From assembly GCA_902478455.1 (NCBI GenBank), contig CABSLJ010000161.1, positions 1 through 5,633 of the forward strand: a DNA stretch of 5,633 bases, in the 5' to 3' direction. The notes beneath the pieces were generated by a model. That model was given only the letters and a program-made list of their open reading frames with translations. It was not told the origin of the DNA and made no database searches. The DNA comes from an uncultured Oscillospiraceae bacterium. Lineage in GTDB: Bacteria > Bacillota > Clostridia > Oscillospirales > Acutalibacteraceae. How positions within the stretch are numbered: the first letter of the stretch is position 1; each line of letters opens with the position of its first letter. Made by a program: the position numbers and the translations under genes. Shown here piece after piece: positions 5,525 through 5,633 of the stretch.

Positions 5525-5553
5525 TTGCAAAGAGTGACGAGATATTGTAAAAT
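5525..5553 (+). promoter_or_regulatory. Sigma-A-type promoter of the gene starting at 5584
   Basis: TTGCAA (5525-5530, 4 of 6) and TAAAAT (5548-5553, 5 of 6) are separated by 17 nt in a locally AT-rich stretch. The start of transcription would be near 5560, giving a leader of about 25 nt, just enough for the AGGAGG ribosome binding site (5571-5576). Confidence 0.55.
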
Positions 5554-5583
5554 AGGAGCAAGAGAAAACAAGGAGGCAAATGC

Positions 5584-5633
5584 ATGGCAGTTCGTCTGAA
5601 CGATCAGCATCTCGCTGGTTTTATCAAAGAAGA
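5584..5633 (+). CDS. N-terminus of a gene, probably glucose-6-phosphate isomerase, cut by the window end
   Basis: Only 16 full codons are visible: MAVRLNDQHLAGFIKE. The pattern of a short M-x-V/I-R/K-L-N/D start, then an F-I segment and acidic residues, resembles the first residues of Firmicutes glucose-6-phosphate isomerase (Pgi), which interconverts glucose-6-phosphate and fructose-6-phosphate in glycolysis. This is too little for a firm call. The ATG at 5584 is 7 nt from AGGAGG (5571-5576). A second ATG at 5580, in another frame, is only 3 nt away and gives an unconvincing serine/arginine-rich peptide. The gene has its own promoter, so it is probably not co-transcribed with the carboxypeptidase gene. 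Confidence 0.5.
   Translation, partial: MAVRLNDQHLAGFIKE

Noticed and set aside
5580..5633. Alternative start at ATG 5580 in another frame
   Set aside because: It is only 3 nt from the AGGAGG and encodes an unconvincing Ser/Arg-rich peptide, while ATG 5584 has normal spacing and a plausible N-terminus.

Overview
The window looks like a contig end from a fairly GC-rich member of the Clostridia (Firmicutes). This rests on gene content, strong GGAGG-type ribosome binding sites, AT-rich promoter islands in a GC-rich background, a Gram-positive (GSI-alpha-like) type I glutamine synthetase and a PBP5/DacF-type carboxypeptidase. No taxon can be fixed from the sequence alone. The first 16 bases are not genomic: they match the 3' part of the Tn5/Nextera mosaic end used in library preparation, so the first gene is cut by an assembly or trimming artefact rather than by biology.

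Layout. (1) 17-1900, plus strand: a two-gene ammonia-assimilation unit, the 3' two thirds of glnA (glutamine synthetase) followed 16 nt later by asnA (aspartate-ammonia ligase), which starts at a TTG. It ends at a strong hairpin (1914-1956) shared with the convergent gene. (2) 2015-3301, minus strand: metY-type O-acetylhomoserine sulfhydrylase, starting at GTG, with a clear promoter in an AT-rich island and a leader too short for a riboswitch. (3) 3302-3637: intergenic stretch between divergent genes. It holds the metY promoter on one strand and, on the other, an extended -10 promoter, a palindrome just downstream of it and a weak hairpin with a T run. (4) 3638-3961, plus strand: a small, very basic protein whose reading frame contains a strong intrinsic-terminator-like hairpin at 3771-3816, about 50 codons before the stop. 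(5) 3962-4123: GC-rich leader able to form several consecutive hairpins. (6) 4124-5269, plus strand: secreted D-alanyl-D-alanine carboxypeptidase. (7) 5270-5583: non-coding, with self-complementary segments and a promoter for the next gene. (8) 5584 to the end: first 16 codons of a gene whose N-terminus resembles glucose-6-phosphate isomerase.

Most of the window is housekeeping metabolism: nitrogen assimilation, sulfur amino acid synthesis and cell-wall maturation. The most interesting item is the small gene at 3638. A terminator inside the coding frame would yield mRNA without a stop codon. That is the control logic of the alternative ribosome-rescue factors ArfA (E. coli) and BrfA (Bacillus subtilis), which are made only when trans-translation (tmRNA) fails. 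The short basic N-terminal part and the hydrophobic tail beyond the hairpin fit the same picture. The hairpin and the frame are read directly from the sequence; the rescue function is inference.
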